From positions 1 through 37,128 of the forward strand of contig CAYJAJ010000015.1 of the NCBI GenBank assembly GCA_964368495.1: DNA of 37,128 nt, written 5' to 3'. The DNA is from CALVGQ01 sp964368495 (GTDB lineage: Bacteria > Bacillota_I > Bacilli_A > Erysipelotrichales > Erysipelotrichaceae). Both the position numbers and the translations under genes were made by a program. The notes under the pieces were generated by a model. The model saw only the letters and a program-made list of their open reading frames with translations. It was not told where the DNA came from and ran no database searches. Shown here piece after piece: positions 1 to 7,397 of the stretch (the first letter of the stretch is position 1; every line of letters starts with the position of its first letter).

Positions 1-1
1 T

Positions 2-85
2 GAAATTTATAATGAACTTAATTTATCAGAAATTGCAATTTCTAAGATTTATAGAGATAATCTAATAAGGTTTATAGGAAAATAA
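2..85 (+). CDS. C-terminal fragment of an unidentified, possibly amidohydrolase-type protein
   Basis: An open frame enters from the left edge and ends at TAA 83-85, giving 27 residues that end in KIYRDNLIRFIGK. The pattern of a short acidic helix followed by I(Y/F)xxNxxR(F/L) resembles the extreme C-terminus of metal-dependent amidohydrolases of the TIM-barrel type, where the last helix often carries IFxxNAxRL. This is a resemblance only, because all catalytic parts lie outside the window. The stop overlaps the ATG of the next gene by one base (TAATG), which indicates that the two are co-transcribed and probably translationally coupled. A transcription regulator or another sugar-metabolism enzyme cannot be excluded. 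Confidence 0.4.
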   Translation, partial: EIYNELNLSEIAISKIYRDNLIRFIGK

Positions 86-1074
86 TGATGAAATATTATT
101 TAGGGATTGATAGTGGTGGAACTAAAACTAGATATACACTAGCCAAAGAAAACGGTGAAATTGTTGCAAGTATTATTGGAGAAAATACACATTATTTACA
201 GTGTGGATTCGATCGATTAGTTGAAAATTTGGAAGATGGAGTAGAAGATGTAATTAATATTGCAGATATTAGTAAGAATGATATTAAATATGCATTTATC
301 GGATTGGCTGCATTTGGTGAAATTAAAGCTGATGATAAAGCGGTTAGTGAAGCAGTAGCTCAAGGATTGAAAGGTATTAAATATAGTATTGAAGGTGACA
401 ATGTTTGCGGTTGGGGAGGTAGTTTAGGTGGTAGATCAGGTGTAAATGTGATTGCTGGAACTGGCTCTATTACATATGCAGAAGATGAAGATGGAAACAA
501 TAATAGATGTGGTGGTTGGGGCCATTGGTGTGGTGGTGATGAAGGAAGTGCGTATTGGATTGGAAGTCAATTGATTAATCATTTCATGCGTCAAAGTGAT
601 GGAAGAGAAGAGAAATCACTACTTTATACGGAAGTAAAAAAACACTATCAAATTAAGGATGATTTTGATTTAATTAATCTAATCGTGAATAAATGGCAAA
701 TGGATAGAGTTAAGATTGCGCAACTATCGAAACTAGCCTGTGAATTAGCTTTAAATAATGATAAAACTGCCTTACTTATTTTTGATCAAGCAGCTTTTGA
801 GTTAGCTCAATTAGTAAATAATAGTATTAAAGGTTTAAAATTTGGTGATGCAATACATGTATCATATTCAGGTGGTGTATTTAAGAGTGGTGATTTAATA
901 TTGAATAATTTAGAAAAGTATTTACAAGATGAAATGATTTTGGTTGATCCACTTTTTGAACCTTCAATTGGTGGAGTTATTATGGCGATGCGTAGGGATA
1001 ATCTAATTATATCGAAAAATATTTTGGATAAACTTTCTGAAACTAAATCTGTAGTCACTTCACAGTTTAATTAA
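85..1074 (+). CDS. BadF/BadG-type ATPase, N-acetylglucosamine kinase-like
   Basis: A 329-residue protein of the ASKHA sugar kinase fold. The phosphate-1 loop DSGGTKTRY is near residues 9-17 and the phosphate-2 loop AGTGS near residues 124-128. It is followed by a Gly/Trp/Cys-rich stretch (residues about 140-155, GGWGHWCGGDEGS) typical of the BadF/BadG/BcrA/BcrD ATPase family, whose members here usually phosphorylate N-acetylglucosamine or related amino sugars in the cytoplasm. Length fits the family. ATG codons stand at 85 and 88 and either could start; the first overlaps the upstream stop. The role is probably amino-sugar salvage from cell wall or host glycans, but the exact substrate cannot be read from the sequence. 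The unit ends at the terminator at 1214. Confidence 0.8.
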   Translation: MMKYYLGIDSGGTKTRYTLAKENGEIVASIIGENTHYLQCGFDRLVENLEDGVEDVINIADISKNDIKYAFIGLAAFGEIKADDKAVSEAVAQGLKGIKYSIEGDNVCGWGGSLGGRSGVNVIAGTGSITYAEDEDGNNNRCGGWGHWCGGDEGSAYWIGSQLINHFMRQSDGREEKSLLYTEVKKHYQIKDDFDLINLIVNKWQMDRVKIAQLSKLACELALNNDKTALLIFDQAAFELAQLVNNSIKGLKFGDAIHVSYSGGVFKSGDLILNNLEKYLQDEMILVDPLFEPSIGGVIMAMRRDNLIISKNILDKLSETKSVVTSQFN

Positions 1075-1168
1075 TGCATTCTTCGTACAGCATTAATAAA
1101 TCATATATTAGTTATATAATATTAATTTCACAGATGAAATTTAATGAATACATGTTTTCTATCGTGGA

Positions 1169-1204
1169 AAGATATCTCATTGAACTTTAAGAGATAGATA
1201 TCTT
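1169..1204 (+). other. Inverted repeat of unknown role
   Basis: AAGATATC (1169-1176) is repeated inverted as GATATCTT (1197-1204), with a second GAGATA copy between the arms (1191-1196). It lies 10 bases before the terminator at 1214 in the 351-base gap after the kinase gene. The rest of that gap (1075-1168 and 1241-1400) shows no open frame with a ribosome binding site and no RNA motif I recognise. Confidence 0.35.
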
Positions 1205-1213
1205 ATCATATAA

Positions 1214-1236
1214 GCCCAAGAAATTGGGCGTTTTTT
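1214..1236 (+). terminator. Intrinsic terminator after the sugar kinase gene
   Basis: GCCCAA (1214-1219), a GAAA loop and TTGGGC (1224-1229) form a hairpin followed by G and six T (1231-1236). It closes the transcript that enters from the left edge. Confidence 0.88.
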
Positions 1237-1425
1237 ATATTTTAATTAATTATAAATGATTTTTAGAATCATAAAATATTTTGATGATTCTATAGCAATC
1301 TTGAAAATATGAAAATTAAAGGTTAATAAGCATATATTTCAAATGAGTCTTTTACAGGTAAATATAGCATATCTCTGTAATACCGTAGAGAATTGTAGTA
1401 TACTAATTAGAATAAAGGAGTCTTT

Positions 1426-2127
1426 ATGTCAAGTAATTATTATCAAGAATTTTTTGAACGAATAAAAGAAGTAATAAACCAAGACGCAAAACAGGCATTG
1501 TCTTTGGTACAGCAAGAATTAAGTATGCCTTATATTCCCTTAGAAGTTGAAAAAGAACTTTTGCAATTGCAAAGAGATTTAAGTGCTTCTATGATTAAAA
1601 AGACTTTCTATATTGATTTAGAGGCAATTGATGAAGGTCTTGAAAGTGATCAACAAGAACAGCAATTAAAAGCTATTGATGCCTTAAGTCATGTTTCTTG
1701 TCGTGATTATGTTGATTCCATTCAAAGTTATTTTAATCGACTACCTCATGAAAATCTAAAAGCATTACTAATTGATATTTTGATAGAACAACAAATTAGT
1801 GAGGAATTTAAGGTAATGCACCGCGGTGTTGAAGTGACATTTGTACCAATGTATCTTGAGCGTGCTGCTGAAACAGATGGTTTTATAAAAGCGAGTGAGT
1901 ACCTTTGTGAGTGGTTTGAAAATAATAATCCATCATTTTTAAAACTATGTATGCAGGTAATTACAAATGAAACATTCTTGATGTTACCGCAGAGTTATGA
2001 AGAGGATGAGGCATTAATTTTAGCGCTAACTGCTGTTAAAACAGTCTCAAATAGCATGGATGATAATAAGATATTTAATGATTTAATTAAACGCTTAGAT
2101 ATGGATGATTATGTGCTATTATGTTAA
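1426..2127 (+). CDS. DUF3196-like helical-repeat protein at the YsoA position
   Basis: A 233-residue, acidic, almost entirely helical protein without signal peptide or membrane segment. A strong ribosome binding site AAAGGAG (1414-1420) precedes the ATG by 5 bases. The helices run in pairs (about residues 5-50, 60-85, 100-125, 140-190, 195-230), as in TPR-like scaffolds. The N-terminal half resembles the DUF3196 family of Mollicutes and Erysipelotrichia. In Bacillus a TPR protein (YsoA) sits immediately upstream of tig, and this gene has the same place, 69 bases before trigger factor. A role next to nascent-chain handling is therefore possible but is inference. No catalytic motif is visible. 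Confidence 0.6.
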   Translation: MSSNYYQEFFERIKEVINQDAKQALSLVQQELSMPYIPLEVEKELLQLQRDLSASMIKKTFYIDLEAIDEGLESDQQEQQLKAIDALSHVSCRDYVDSIQSYFNRLPHENLKALLIDILIEQQISEEFKVMHRGVEVTFVPMYLERAAETDGFIKASEYLCEWFENNNPSFLKLCMQVITNETFLMLPQSYEEDEALILALTAVKTVSNSMDDNKIFNDLIKRLDMDDYVLLC

Positions 2128-2140
2128 TCGTTTATTTTAA

Positions 2141-2168
2141 TTGAATTTTAAATATTATTTGGTATAAT
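2141..2168 (+). promoter_or_regulatory. Promoter of tig
   Basis: TTGAAT (2141-2146), a 16-base spacer and TATAAT (2163-2168), the latter preceded by TGG as an extended -10. It starts transcription about 20 bases before the AGGAGG ribosome binding site of tig. No CIRCE or CtsR-like operator was recognised. Confidence 0.75.
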
Positions 2169-2196
2169 AATATGGCTGATATTAGGAGGACAAAAC

Positions 2197-3465
2197 ATGT
2201 CAACTTGGACAAAAAAAGAAAATTCAACTGGAGAATTAATTGCTACAGTAGAAAATGAACAATGGGAGACTGCAAAAAAGAAAGCATTTAATAAAATTGC
2301 TCAAAATGTAGAAGTAGAAGGATTCAGAAAAGGGAAAGCACCTAAAAAACTTATTGAAAAACAAGTTAATGAGCAATCTGTATGGATGGAAGCTGCTGAA
2401 TCTGAAGCTCAAAATGTTTTAGAACAAGGTGTTGAAGAACATAACTTATGGTTAGTATCACGCCCTGAATTAGCTATTGATGAATTAAATGCTGATAAAG
2501 TTGTTTATCGTTTTATAGTAACTGTAAAACCAGAAGTAACATTAGGAGAATACAAAGGATTAGATTATAAAGTAGAAGCAGTAGAAGTTAGTGCAGATGA
2601 AATTAATGCTGAACTTTCTAAAATTCAAGAAAATTTCGCTGAATTAGTAGAAAAAGAAGGAAATATTGAGAATGGTGATACTGCAGTAATCGACTTTGAA
2701 GGTTTCAAAGATGGTGTTGCATTTGAAGGTGGCAAAGGTGATAATTACCCTTTAGAAATCGGATCAAATTCATTTATTCCAGGTTTTGAAGAACAATTGA
2801 TTGGGATGGCAAAAGAAGAATCAAAAGATATTGAAGTAACGTTCCCAGAAAATTATCAAGCTGCTGATTTAGCAGGAAAACCTGTTGTATTTAAAGTAAC
2901 TGTACATGAAGTTAAAGCACGTACATTACCAGAGATTAATGATGAATTAGCTAAAGATGTAAATATTGAAAATGTTGAAACTTTAGAACAATTAAAAGTG
3001 AACATTGAACAACAAATTAAAGATCGTAAAACAAGTGAAGCTGAAAATAAAGCTAATGATGAATTGTTAAACCAAATTGTTGAAGGAGCTACTGTTGATG
3101 TTCCAACTGCAATGGTGGATACTGAAACGACATCAATGATTAATGAATACGCTAACCGTTTACAACAACAAGGGCTTAATCTTGAACAATTCTTCCAAAT
3201 TACAGGACAAACTGAAGAAAATTTAAGAGAACAAATGAGTAAGGATGCGTTAAGTCGTGTTCAACTTCGATTAGTTCTTGAGAAAATTTCTGAAGTTGAA
3301 AATTTAGTTGTTAGTGAAGAAGAAATTGATAAAGAATATCAAGATATAGCTACTATGTATAGTATGGAAGCAGATAAAGTGAAAGAACTTCTTCCAAGTG
3401 AAAATATTCGTTATGATTTACAATTACGTAAAGCTATGAATTTTGTTAAAGATTCTGCAAAATAA
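2197..3465 (+). CDS. tig: Trigger factor, ribosome-associated chaperone and prolyl isomerase
   Basis: A 422-residue trigger factor of normal family length. The N-terminal ribosome-docking signature GFRKGKAP is at residues 42-49, in the loop that contacts ribosomal protein uL23. The FKBP-type peptidyl-prolyl isomerase domain spans about residues 155-240 (GDTAVIDFEGFKDG, then LEIGSNSFIPGFEEQLIGM). The rest is the helical arms that cradle nascent chains. It acts in the cytoplasm at the ribosome exit tunnel. It has its own promoter at 2141 and ribosome binding site AGGAGG at 2184-2189. A compact hairpin directly after the stop separates it from lon. clpX, which follows tig in Bacillus, is absent here. 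Confidence 0.97.
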   Translation: MSTWTKKENSTGELIATVENEQWETAKKKAFNKIAQNVEVEGFRKGKAPKKLIEKQVNEQSVWMEAAESEAQNVLEQGVEEHNLWLVSRPELAIDELNADKVVYRFIVTVKPEVTLGEYKGLDYKVEAVEVSADEINAELSKIQENFAELVEKEGNIENGDTAVIDFEGFKDGVAFEGGKGDNYPLEIGSNSFIPGFEEQLIGMAKEESKDIEVTFPENYQAADLAGKPVVFKVTVHEVKARTLPEINDELAKDVNIENVETLEQLKVNIEQQIKDRKTSEAENKANDELLNQIVEGATVDVPTAMVDTETTSMINEYANRLQQQGLNLEQFFQITGQTEENLREQMSKDALSRVQLRLVLEKISEVENLVVSEEEIDKEYQDIATMYSMEADKVKELLPSENIRYDLQLRKAMNFVKDSAK

Positions 3466-3484
3466 GACGCTTAGCGTCTTTTTT
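3464..3484 (+). terminator. Compact terminator between tig and lon
   Basis: AAGACGC (3464-3470), a 3-base loop and GCGTCTT (3474-3480) are followed by four more T. The stem begins within the tig stop codon. The hairpin is short and lon follows 25 bases later with no clear promoter between them, so it may attenuate rather than fully stop transcription. Confidence 0.7.
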
Positions 3485-3509
3485 AAAAGATTAAAAAGGA
3501 GATCAGTTT

Positions 3510-5825
3510 ATGAGTCTAGAAAAAAAAGTAAATGTACCTGTAGTGTGTACACGAGGTGTTGTTGTTTACCCCAATCAAGATTTAACGATTGAAGTTGGAA
3601 GAAGCAAAAGCATTAATGCAGTGAATGAGGCAGAAGATAAGTATTCTAGCACTTGTTGGGTTGTTGCCCAAAAGCAATCGATGATTGAAAATCCACAAGT
3701 AGAGGATTTATTTTCAGTAGGTACATTATGTAAAATTAAAAGTGTTCGTAAAAAAGATGGCTTTTATCGTGTTACATTTAGTGGGATTTCTAGAGCTTCT
3801 TTAGTCGAGTATAACAATCATCAAGATATGATGTTTGCAACTGTTGAGAAATTAGAAGATGTTTTTGGTGATAAAATTGAAGAAGAAGCATTGGTTAGAA
3901 CTATCACAAAAGAGATAAAAGGAGCTTCTTTATCACAAAAAAATCTACCAGTTGAAATTGTTGCACAGTTAACACGTGGAGTTAGTCCTAGTGAGTTGGC
4001 TGATCAATTTGCACAGTATTTCTCAGGAGCAGTTGAATTTAAGCAACAAATACTTGAAACTCTTAATGTAAACGAAAGACTTTTAAAGGCTATCTCACTT
4101 GTTGAACAAGAAAAACAAATCGCAGTGATTGAAAGTGAAATCAATGAAAAAGTAAAAGAGCGCATGGAAGATAGTCAAAAAGATTATTACTTACGTGAAA
4201 AATTGCGTGCAATTAAAGAGGAATTAGGTGATGTGTCATCTACTGCAGATGATAGTGATCAACTACGTAAGATGATTGAAGAAAATCCTTATCCACAAAA
4301 TATTAAAGATAAGGCTCTTGAAGAGCTTGCAAGATATGAAATGCTACCACAAGCTGCAGGAGAAGCGGGTGTTGTAAGAACTTATTTAGATTGGTTGCTA
4401 AAGACGCCATGGTGGCAAGAATCAACAGACAATGAGGATTTAAATGTTGTTTCTGAAAGACTTGATGAAGATCATTTTGGACTTGAAAAAATTAAAGAGA
4501 GAGTACTTGAATATTTAGCAGTTAAACAGTTGACTAATTCATTAAAGAGTCCGATTTTATGCTTAGTTGGTCCTCCAGGAGTTGGGAAAACATCACTTGC
4601 TAAATCGATTGCACGTTCGCTTGATCGTCAATTCGTTAAAGTATCATTAGGTGGTGTGCGTGATGAATCAGAAATACGTGGACACCGTCGTACTTATTTA
4701 GGGAGCTTGCCTGGGCGTTTTATTCAAGGAATGAAAAAAGCTGGCGTAATTAATCCTGTATTTCTTATCGATGAAATTGATAAAATGGGATATGATCACA
4801 AAGGCGACCCATCAAGTGCATTATTAGAGGTGTTAGATCCAGAACAAAATAAAATGTTCTCAGATCATTATTTAGAAGAAGCTTATGATTTAAGTAAAGT
4901 TATGTTTATTGCAACAGCTAATTACTTAGATAACATACCTGAAGCATTGCGTGATCGATTAGAAATTATTAATTTGTCTTCTTACACTGAACTTGAAAAA
5001 TTAGAAATTGCAAAAAAACATTTAATTTCAAAACAGTTAAAGAACACTGGTCTTAATGAAAATCAACTTGAATTAAATGATGATGTTTTAACACATATTA
5101 TCCGCTATTACACTCGTGAAGCTGGTGTACGTCAACTTGAAAGAACAATTGCTTCTCTTTGTAGAAAAACAGCATTAGCAGTTTTAAAAGAAAAGAAAGT
5201 AAATGTCGTTGCTAATCGTGAACTATTAAATGAATGGTTAGGGAAAGAAAAATTTGAATATGGCAAGCGTGAAATAACTGATCAAGTGGGTGTAGTGACT
5301 GGTTTAGCATATACTTCATTCGGTGGAGATGTTCTACCTGTTGAAGTTACTACATTTGAAGGAAAAGGGAAATTGATTGTTACCGGACAACTCGGAGATG
5401 TTATGAAAGAAAGCACTTCTATTGCTTTAGGTTATGTAAAAAGTAATGCTAAGCAATATGAAATTAACCCTGAATTTTTTGATAAGCATGATATTCACAT
5501 TCATGTTCCTGAGGGAGCTGTTCCGAAGGATGGACCTAGTGCAGGGGTTACATTAACGACTGCCTTAGTTTCTTCACTTACTAATCGACCAGTTAAAGCA
5601 GATTTGGCAATGACTGGGGAAGTTACGTTACGTGGAAATGTATTAGCAATTGGTGGATTAAAAGAAAAATCTATGGCTGCACATCGTTGTGGTATTACTA
5701 CAATTGTTATTCCAAAAAGTAATTTAAAAGATATGGATGATCTACCTGATACAATCAAAAAAGAAATTAAGTTTGTACCTGTTGAAAATGTAGAAGAAGT
5801 ACTAAAAGAAGCTTTGGTGAAATAA
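3510..5825 (+). CDS. lon: ATP-dependent Lon protease (LonA type)
   Basis: A 771-residue cytoplasmic AAA+ serine protease that degrades misfolded and regulatory proteins. The N-terminal substrate-binding LON domain covers about residues 8-200, followed by a coiled-coil region (about 205-260). The Walker A motif GPPGVGKT is at residues 354-361 (Lys360), with Walker B FLIDEID near 420. The protease domain carries the catalytic dyad Ser677 in DGPSAG and Lys720 in GGLKEK, 43 residues apart as in the E. coli enzyme. No membrane segment is present, so it is LonA and not LonB. AAGGAG lies 8-13 bases before the ATG. Its stop overlaps the engB start (TAATG), so the two are coupled, as in Bacillus where engB (ysxC) also follows lonA. 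Confidence 0.98.
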   Translation: MSLEKKVNVPVVCTRGVVVYPNQDLTIEVGRSKSINAVNEAEDKYSSTCWVVAQKQSMIENPQVEDLFSVGTLCKIKSVRKKDGFYRVTFSGISRASLVEYNNHQDMMFATVEKLEDVFGDKIEEEALVRTITKEIKGASLSQKNLPVEIVAQLTRGVSPSELADQFAQYFSGAVEFKQQILETLNVNERLLKAISLVEQEKQIAVIESEINEKVKERMEDSQKDYYLREKLRAIKEELGDVSSTADDSDQLRKMIEENPYPQNIKDKALEELARYEMLPQAAGEAGVVRTYLDWLLKTPWWQESTDNEDLNVVSERLDEDHFGLEKIKERVLEYLAVKQLTNSLKSPILCLVGPPGVGKTSLAKSIARSLDRQFVKVSLGGVRDESEIRGHRRTYLGSLPGRFIQGMKKAGVINPVFLIDEIDKMGYDHKGDPSSALLEVLDPEQNKMFSDHYLEEAYDLSKVMFIATANYLDNIPEALRDRLEIINLSSYTELEKLEIAKKHLISKQLKNTGLNENQLELNDDVLTHIIRYYTREAGVRQLERTIASLCRKTALAVLKEKKVNVVANRELLNEWLGKEKFEYGKREITDQVGVVTGLAYTSFGGDVLPVEVTTFEGKGKLIVTGQLGDVMKESTSIALGYVKSNAKQYEINPEFFDKHDIHIHVPEGAVPKDGPSAGVTLTTALVSSLTNRPVKADLAMTGEVTLRGNVLAIGGLKEKSMAAHRCGITTIVIPKSNLKDMDDLPDTIKKEIKFVPVENVEEVLKEALVK

Positions 5826-6412
5826 TGGAATTTCGTAATATGAATTTGGTTGTTAGTGCACCAGACAAGGAATTTTGGCCCGAAAACATCCTTCCTGAAA
5901 TAGTATTAGCAGGAAGAAGTAATGTAGGTAAGTCAAGTTTAATTAATGCATTATGTGGAAATAAAAAAATGGCTTATGTAGGAAATACTCCAGGTAAAAC
6001 ACGTTTACTTAATTTCTTTAATGTTGATGATTGTTTTAATTTAGTCGATGTACCTGGTTATGGGTATGCAAATATTCCTCGTAAAGTACTTGTTTTATTT
6101 GGAAAGATGATGGAAGATTATTTTTCTAAACGTGATCATATAAAAGGAGTAATTCTTCTTTTAGATGCAAGAAGAAAACCGAATGATGATGATTTAACAA
6201 TGATTGATTTTGCTAAGTACTACGGTTATGAAATTACTTACGTAGTAACTAAAACAGATAAATGTACTAAAAATGAATTAAGTAAAAGTATTAAAATTTT
6301 ATGTGAAGTTTGTGATGTTTTAGAAGATGATCTAATTTTATTTTCATCTAAAACTGGAAAAGGAAGAGATAAGCTTATACAGAAAATTGAATTTTTAATC
6401 AATCAGAATTAA
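5825..6412 (+). CDS. engB: Ribosome biogenesis GTPase EngB (YsxC/YihA)
   Basis: A 195-residue TRAFAC-class GTPase needed for assembly of the large ribosomal subunit. G1 GRSNVGKS is at residues 30-37, the G2 region contains NTPGKT, G3 is DVPGYGYA, G4 TKTDK and G5 SSKTGKG near the C-terminus. The length is that of the family. The start overlaps the lon stop by one base, with only a weak GGTGA ahead of it, which fits reinitiation after lon. A strong terminator follows immediately. Confidence 0.97.
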   Translation: MEFRNMNLVVSAPDKEFWPENILPEIVLAGRSNVGKSSLINALCGNKKMAYVGNTPGKTRLLNFFNVDDCFNLVDVPGYGYANIPRKVLVLFGKMMEDYFSKRDHIKGVILLLDARRKPNDDDLTMIDFAKYYGYEITYVVTKTDKCTKNELSKSIKILCEVCDVLEDDLILFSSKTGKGRDKLIQKIEFLINQN

Positions 6413-6431
6413 AGCCCATTGGGCTTTTTTT
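6411..6431 (+). terminator. Terminator of the lon-engB unit
   Basis: AAAGCCCA pairs directly with TGGGCTTT and is followed by further T residues up to 6431. The stem starts at the engB stop codon. Confidence 0.9.
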
Positions 6432-6512
6432 GTTGAATTCATTTCCAAAATAAGAAATGGTCTTAATTTATATTTGATGCATACAATGTAGTAAGCAGAA
6501 AGAAGGGTTAAA

Positions 6513-7106
6513 ATGAAAGAGATGATTGTTGAAAAACAAGTAGATTTACATCAGGCGTATGCAGACATCATAGAACTAAACTGTAAATGTGATTGCAGTT
6601 ATAGTGCAGATGACGAAGGTGTTCGTGCTTTAGGGCAAATAAACATTAAGGGTTTGGGAGTAAAAGATGATGCATTTCATGATATCAATGAAAACATTGA
6701 GTTAGATATATTTGCTCCAATTGAGAAATTAAAGACTAATTTATTTGAAATTCACTTGAAAGATTTTGATTATGAATTAGATAAAGATTGTATTAACTTA
6801 AAGTTGTATTTTATGTTGAATGGATTACTGCAAGAAGATGAGTTCGAAAAAGAAGATGTATTGGAGTTTGAAGATGATGAAGAGATTATCATTGATGATA
6901 TCGTTGATGAACATGAAGATGCTGCTACAATTGAAGATTTGCTTAACGATGATGAAAACATTAAAGTAAGCCAAAAATATGTGGTTGCACAAAAAAATGA
7001 TACGTATGCGACCATCGCACAAAGATACAATGTAAATGAGAAAGATTTAATGATAACAAACCAATATAAAATTGTCGAATTTAAGAGTTTAGTGTTATTA
7101 CCATAG
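6513..7106 (+). CDS. SpoVID-like protein: N-terminal beta domain plus C-terminal LysM
   Basis: A 197-residue protein with no signal peptide. Residues about 1-110 form a beta-rich domain resembling the N-terminus of the Bacillus spore-coat morphogenetic protein SpoVID (KQVDLHQAYADIIELNCKC near the start). Residues about 112-150 are a very acidic linker dense in Asp, Glu and Ile. Residues about 152-197 are a LysM fold (YVVAQKNDTYATIAQRYNV, then the N-x-I and LVLLP ending). Bacillus SpoVID is about three times longer but has the same domain order. The gene stands just upstream of valS, where spoVID lies in Bacillus. AGAAGGG (6501-6507) precedes the ATG. As the protein is leaderless, the LysM domain would meet peptidoglycan or lipid II only in a spore-like setting or after cell lysis. 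Confidence 0.75.
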   Translation: MKEMIVEKQVDLHQAYADIIELNCKCDCSYSADDEGVRALGQINIKGLGVKDDAFHDINENIELDIFAPIEKLKTNLFEIHLKDFDYELDKDCINLKLYFMLNGLLQEDEFEKEDVLEFEDDEEIIIDDIVDEHEDAATIEDLLNDDENIKVSQKYVVAQKNDTYATIAQRYNVNEKDLMITNQYKIVEFKSLVLLP

Positions 7107-7123
7107 AAATGGAAGTTTTAGAT

Positions 7124-7151
7124 TGACTTTTATGTCTTGATTTTTTATAAT
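7124..7151 (+). promoter_or_regulatory. Promoter of the valS T-box transcript
   Basis: TTGACT (7124-7129), a 16-base spacer and TATAAT (7146-7151). The predicted start is near 7158, right at the base of T-box stem I. Confidence 0.85.
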
Positions 7152-7157
7152 TGATTC

Positions 7158-7380
7158 AACTACAATGAACAGAAGGAAGTAACTCCTTGGTGACACAAAG
7201 AGAGATTTTGATTGCTGAAAGAAATCCGAACAAGAAGTGAAAATGTAGTCTGGGAGTAGATTTTTTGAAAATAAGTAGGGAAATCCGTAAGCTTGCGTTA
7301 AGAGTTTGAGTGCATACGATAAAGTATGAATAAAGGTGGTACCGCGAGAATTTTCGTCCTTTTTATGAGGACGTTTTTTT
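7158..7380 (+). ncRNA. T-box leader sensing uncharged tRNA-Val (specifier GUA)
   Basis: The conserved T-box sequence AAAGGTGGTACCGCG is at 7332-7346. A terminator CGTCCT (7355-7360)/AGGACG (7368-7373) plus seven T follows. In stem I the loop-E element AGTA is at 7178-7181. The helix above it pairs ACTCCTTG (7182-7189) with CAAGAAGT (7231-7238) with one mismatch, and the helix below pairs CAGA (7170-7173) with TCTG (7249-7252). This places the specifier codon GUA (Val) at 7245-7247. The apical AG bulge and loop are at about 7200-7226. Uncharged tRNA-Val is expected to stabilise the antiterminator and permit valS expression. Confidence 0.93.
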
Positions 7381-7397
7381 ATTTTAAAGGAGAATGA

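Noticed and set aside
6770..7030. Ser-rich reading frame on the minus strand
   Set aside because: It is the antisense of the acidic Asp/Glu linker of the SpoVID-like gene; the Ser richness is a by-product of GAT/GAA codons, and there is no ribosome binding site.
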